DNA of 64,000 nt from Pseudarthrobacter sp. AL07 (GTDB taxonomy: Bacteria; Actinomycetota; Actinomycetes; Actinomycetales; Micrococcaceae). Positions 61,625 to 64,000 of the stretch are shown piece by piece; the first letter of the stretch is position 1, and every line of letters begins with the position of its first letter. Made by a program: the position numbers and the translations under genes. Location of the stretch: assembly GCF_029960665.1 (NCBI RefSeq), contig NZ_JASBRB010000004.1, positions 183,562 through 247,561 of the forward strand. Direction: 5' to 3'. Under the pieces are notes generated by a model. The model made no database searches, was not told the DNA's origin, and saw nothing but the letters and a program-made list of their open reading frames with translations.

Positions 61625-62308
61625 GTGATTCTGACCCCCGAAGCCCTCGAAGCCCTGCGCGGGCAACTCATCGTCTCCTGCCAGGCGTATCCGGGCGAGC
61701 CCATGCGGGACCCGCGCACCACGGCGCAGGTGGCGGCCTCCGCCGTGATCGGCGGCGCCGCTGCTATCCGCGTCCAAGGCCTGGCCGATGTGCAGTTCAC
61801 GCGGGCAGCCGTGGAGGTTCCGGTGATCGGGCTCTGGAAGGACGGGCACGACGGCGTCTTGATAACTCCCACACTCCGCCACGCTTTGGCGGTGGCCAAC
61901 GCGGGCGCCCACGTGGTGGCGATCGACGGCACGCGCCGGGAACGTCCGGACGGCCTGACTCTGGCCCAGACGGTGGCGGGCATCCACCAGGATTCCCACG
62001 CGCTGGTCATGGCGGACTGCGGCTCGTTTGACGACGCTGCCGCGGCGGTCGAGGCCGGAGCCGACCTGATCGGCACGACGCTGTCCGGTTACACCGGCGA
62101 GCGACCCAAGTCGCACGGCCCCGACCTGGAACTGCTGGAGCAGATCGCCGCCGCCGGCTTCGGCGTGCCGCTCATCGCCGAAGGCCGCCTCCACTCCCCC
62201 GCACAGGCCCGGCAGTGCCTCGACGCCGGCGCGTTCGCCGTCGTCGTCGGTACCGCGATCACGCACCCGGCCACCATCACCGGCTGGTTCGCCGAGGCCC
62301 TGAAGTGA
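61625..62308 (+). CDS. nanE: N-acetylmannosamine-6-phosphate 2-epimerase
   Basis: Converts ManNAc-6-P to GlcNAc-6-P. The 227-residue TIM barrel shows LIVSCQAYPGEPMRD near residue 15, GGAAAIRVQGLADVQ, VPVIGLWKDGHDG near 73, HVVAIDGTRRERPDG near 100, MADCGSF, GTTLSGYTGERP near 145 and IAEGRLHSPAQA, all NanE signatures. The GTG at 61625 has AGAGGACC upstream. It overlaps nagA by four bases (GTGA). Confidence 0.94.
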   Translation: MILTPEALEALRGQLIVSCQAYPGEPMRDPRTTAQVAASAVIGGAAAIRVQGLADVQFTRAAVEVPVIGLWKDGHDGVLITPTLRHALAVANAGAHVVAIDGTRRERPDGLTLAQTVAGIHQDSHALVMADCGSFDDAAAAVEAGADLIGTTLSGYTGERPKSHGPDLELLEQIAAAGFGVPLIAEGRLHSPAQARQCLDAGAFAVVVGTAITHPATITGWFAEALK

Positions 62309-63576
62309 CCCCGCCGCCGGAACGAGCACAGCCGGAACAGACACAGCCCGCCGCCGCTGAGGCCGGGAACTATTTGCTGGCCGGCACGGTCCTGACCGAC
62401 GGTTCGGTCCAGGCCGACGCCGTGGTGGCCGTCGCGGACGGCCGGATCGCGTATGTGGGGCCCCGTGCGGGCCTGGACGAGGCATCGCTGCCGGGCCTTG
62501 AAGAACTTAACCTTCCGCCGGGCAGCATGATTCTGCCCGGCCTCGTAGACCTGCACTGCCACGGCGCCGTGGGCGGCGACTTCCCCAGCGGCGATAGCGG
62601 GGCTGCCAGGACCGCCGTGGACTTCCTGCACCGCAGCGGCACCACCACGCTGCTGGCAAGCATGGTTACGGCGTCCCGCGAGGACCTGATGCGTAGCCTG
62701 GCAACCCTGCGGCAGCTCGCCGACGAAGGACTCATCGCGGGCATCCACGCCGAAGGGCCGTTCCTGTCCCACGCGCGCTGCGGCGCCCAGGATCCGAGGT
62801 ACCTACGCGAGCCGGACCTCCTCCTGCTGGGTGAACTGCTGACCGCGGCCGGCGGCAACCTGCGGACCATGACCTACGCGCCTGAACTTCCCGGTGCCGG
62901 CGCCGTGGTGCGCACGCTCGCCGAGCACGGCGTCACACCGTCGCTGGGCCACACTGACGCGGACGCACGGACGACGGCGGCCTCCCTCACCGAGGCGGCG
63001 GAGTTGCTGACGGCCTCCGGTCTGGGGACCGTATCGCGCCCCACCGTCACGCACCTCTTTAACGGCATGCCGCCGCTGCACCACCGCAGCCCCGGACCCG
63101 TCGCCGCGTGCCTCCGGCTGGCCGGTGCCGGCACGATTGCCGTCGAACTCATCGCCGACGGCGCGCACCTGGACGCCGAAACGGTCCGGATGGTCTTTGA
63201 GCTGGTAGGCGCGGAGAACGTGGTCCTGGTGACCGACTCCATGGCCGCCACCGGACTCCCCGACGGCGACTACGAGCTGGGCCCCGCAGCCGTCTCCGTC
63301 AGCGGTGCCGTGGCCCGGCTCAGCAACGGCACGCTCGCCGGCGGGACGGCCACAATGCTGGACGTTGTGCGGCGGACCATTGAATCCGGGGTGGAGCCGG
63401 CCGCCGCTGTTCTGTCGGCCACCGCGGTGCCGGCGGCCATCATCGGCCGGGAACACGAAATCGGAAGCCTCCGCGCGGGCCTGCGTGCCGACGTCGTCGT
63501 AGTGGATCGCAGCTTCCGCCGCGTCCTGGTCCTGCGCGCCGGCCGCACGCTGGGACGCCCCGCCGTCGGCGTTTAA
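62305..63576 (+). CDS. nagA: N-acetylglucosamine-6-phosphate deacetylase
   Basis: Removes acetate from GlcNAc-6-P to give GlcN-6-P, the exit of the sialic acid route. The 423-residue amidohydrolase has the metal motif GLVDLHCHGAVGGDF (His-x-His) near residue 85, HAEGPFLSHARCGAQ with the metal Glu near 150, LGHTDAD near 215, THLFNGMPPLHHR near 250 and VTDSMAATG near 310 with the catalytic Asp. The first 20 residues are a Pro/Gln-rich extension. No nagB follows in the window, so GlcN-6-P deaminase must be elsewhere. Confidence 0.94.
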   Translation: MTPPPERAQPEQTQPAAAEAGNYLLAGTVLTDGSVQADAVVAVADGRIAYVGPRAGLDEASLPGLEELNLPPGSMILPGLVDLHCHGAVGGDFPSGDSGAARTAVDFLHRSGTTTLLASMVTASREDLMRSLATLRQLADEGLIAGIHAEGPFLSHARCGAQDPRYLREPDLLLLGELLTAAGGNLRTMTYAPELPGAGAVVRTLAEHGVTPSLGHTDADARTTAASLTEAAELLTASGLGTVSRPTVTHLFNGMPPLHHRSPGPVAACLRLAGAGTIAVELIADGAHLDAETVRMVFELVGAENVVLVTDSMAATGLPDGDYELGPAAVSVSGAVARLSNGTLAGGTATMLDVVRRTIESGVEPAAAVLSATAVPAAIIGREHEIGSLRAGLRADVVVVDRSFRRVLVLRAGRTLGRPAVGV

Positions 63577-63671
63577 CGCGGCACGTGGGCCGATCGTGCC
63601 CAGCAGCTCGGACCGTCCGGCTACCTGCTGATACTGCCGCAGCTTAGGATCGCCGGGGCGGCTAAGGGGCT

Positions 63672-63839
63672 CTACCGCCCGAGGAGTTTGGCGAAAAAGC
63701 CCCTCGCGGACCGGCTCTGCCGCGCGTGACCGAGGCAGCGCTGGGAGCTGGGAACTCCGCGCAGGACTTCGTCTACGTGTTGGCCGCATCCGGCCCACGT
63801 CGTCTTGTGGCATTTATCGCATTTCACTGCCCGGCACAT
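63672..63839 (-). CDS. Small zinc-ribbon-like protein (55 aa)
   Basis: A 55-residue protein starting MCRAVKCDKCHKTTWAGCGQ with Cys-x2-Cys and further Cys and His residues in AGCGQHVDEVL and RCLGHA, a pattern able to bind zinc. The tail is basic (RSARGFFAKLLGR). Short proteins of this kind are common in actinobacteria without known function. The ATG at 63839 has an AAGGAG site seven bases upstream, which excludes the longer in-frame start. Confidence 0.72.
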   Translation of the reverse strand: MCRAVKCDKCHKTTWAGCGQHVDEVLRGVPSSQRCLGHARQSRSARGFFAKLLGR

Positions 63840-63951
63840 GTGATTCTCCTTGGTTGGTAAGTCGCTGAACAGGGTGCGTGGCACGGGTGGAACGCACCTG
63901 CACCACCGCACCCTGGTTTTACTTAGTTGGTGTTCGCACCGCTGCGCCTGC

Positions 63952-64000
63952 TTAGACGGCGGGGACGCTGGTCTGCCAGGCGTTCCAGGCGGCGTAGCTG
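63952..64000 (-). CDS. C-terminal end of a gene running beyond the window
   Basis: Reading leftward from the window edge, one frame gives SYAAWNAWQTSVPAV and a TAA at 63954-63952. The aromatic, protein-like composition suggests a real C-terminus, but 15 residues are too few to name a family. Confidence 0.35.
   Translation of the reverse strand, partial: SYAAWNAWQTSVPAV

Noticed and set aside
1..64000. CRISPR arrays, insertion sequences, prophage or integrative element
   Set aside because: No regularly spaced repeats, transposase or integrase motifs were seen; the repeats found are short palindromes or single pairs.

Overview
The window looks like chromosomal DNA of a high-GC Gram-positive bacterium of the family Micrococcaceae, most likely Arthrobacter or Pseudarthrobacter. 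This rests on the GC-rich codon use, frequent GTG and TTG starts, the actinobacterial order tilS-hpt-ftsH-folE-folP-folB-folK-DUF3180-PH-panC, and actinobacterial families such as DUF2342 zincins, DUF3180, DUF4190 and a siaEFGI-type sialic acid importer. I saw no rRNA, tRNA, CRISPR array, prophage or insertion sequence.

Region by region. 1-360: two overlapping small unknown genes. 651-13140: a minus-strand housekeeping block: pantothenate (panC plus a Rossmann/DUF2520 gene), bacterial PH-domain proteins, folate and pterin genes, ftsH, hpt, tilS and a DUF2342 zincin. A decayed GH32 (levanase/invertase-type) gene with a large internal deletion sits between hpt and ftsH. 13446-19447: dacB, ppa, a carboxylesterase flanked by two copies of a REP-like palindrome, and a phosphoketolase gene that is 5'-truncated and interrupted by an in-frame amber codon. 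19553-30788: a SatD-like regulator, HAD phosphatase, serS, a lipid kinase, pheA, a rhodanese, an amidase, a frameshifted small gene, DUF4190 and NERD membrane proteins, and pgm. 30872-39097: RutE-like reductase divergent from a uracil/xanthine permease, then a GDSL hydrolase, GAF/ANTAR protein, SDR oxidoreductase, DUF6328 protein, glycerate kinase and a methyltransferase.

39150-44074 is a signalling module: a STAS/SEC14-like protein divergent from a REC-GAF-HisKA-HATPase kinase, a GGDEF-EAL protein with intact catalytic and I-site motifs, and an EAL-only protein with an altered loop 6. 46521-50710 is the strongest candidate for an incompletely described system: two ArsR-rhodanese fusion regulators, an MFS exporter, an OsmC-family protein and an ArsM-like methyltransferase lacking two of the three usual arsenic-binding cysteines. 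Operator palindromes with the same 9-4-9 layout lie in front of both halves.

50873-63576 is a sialic acid utilisation locus: PfkB kinase divergent from a GH33 sialidase with no visible signal peptide, then a Tat-lipoprotein solute-binding protein, permease, permease-ATPase fusion, ATPase, nanA, nanK, nanE and nagA. Together these would release and import sialosides and convert N-acetylneuraminate to ManNAc, ManNAc-6-P, GlcNAc-6-P and GlcN-6-P. nagB and a NanR regulator are not in the window. All family assignments are from motif recognition by eye; no database search was run.
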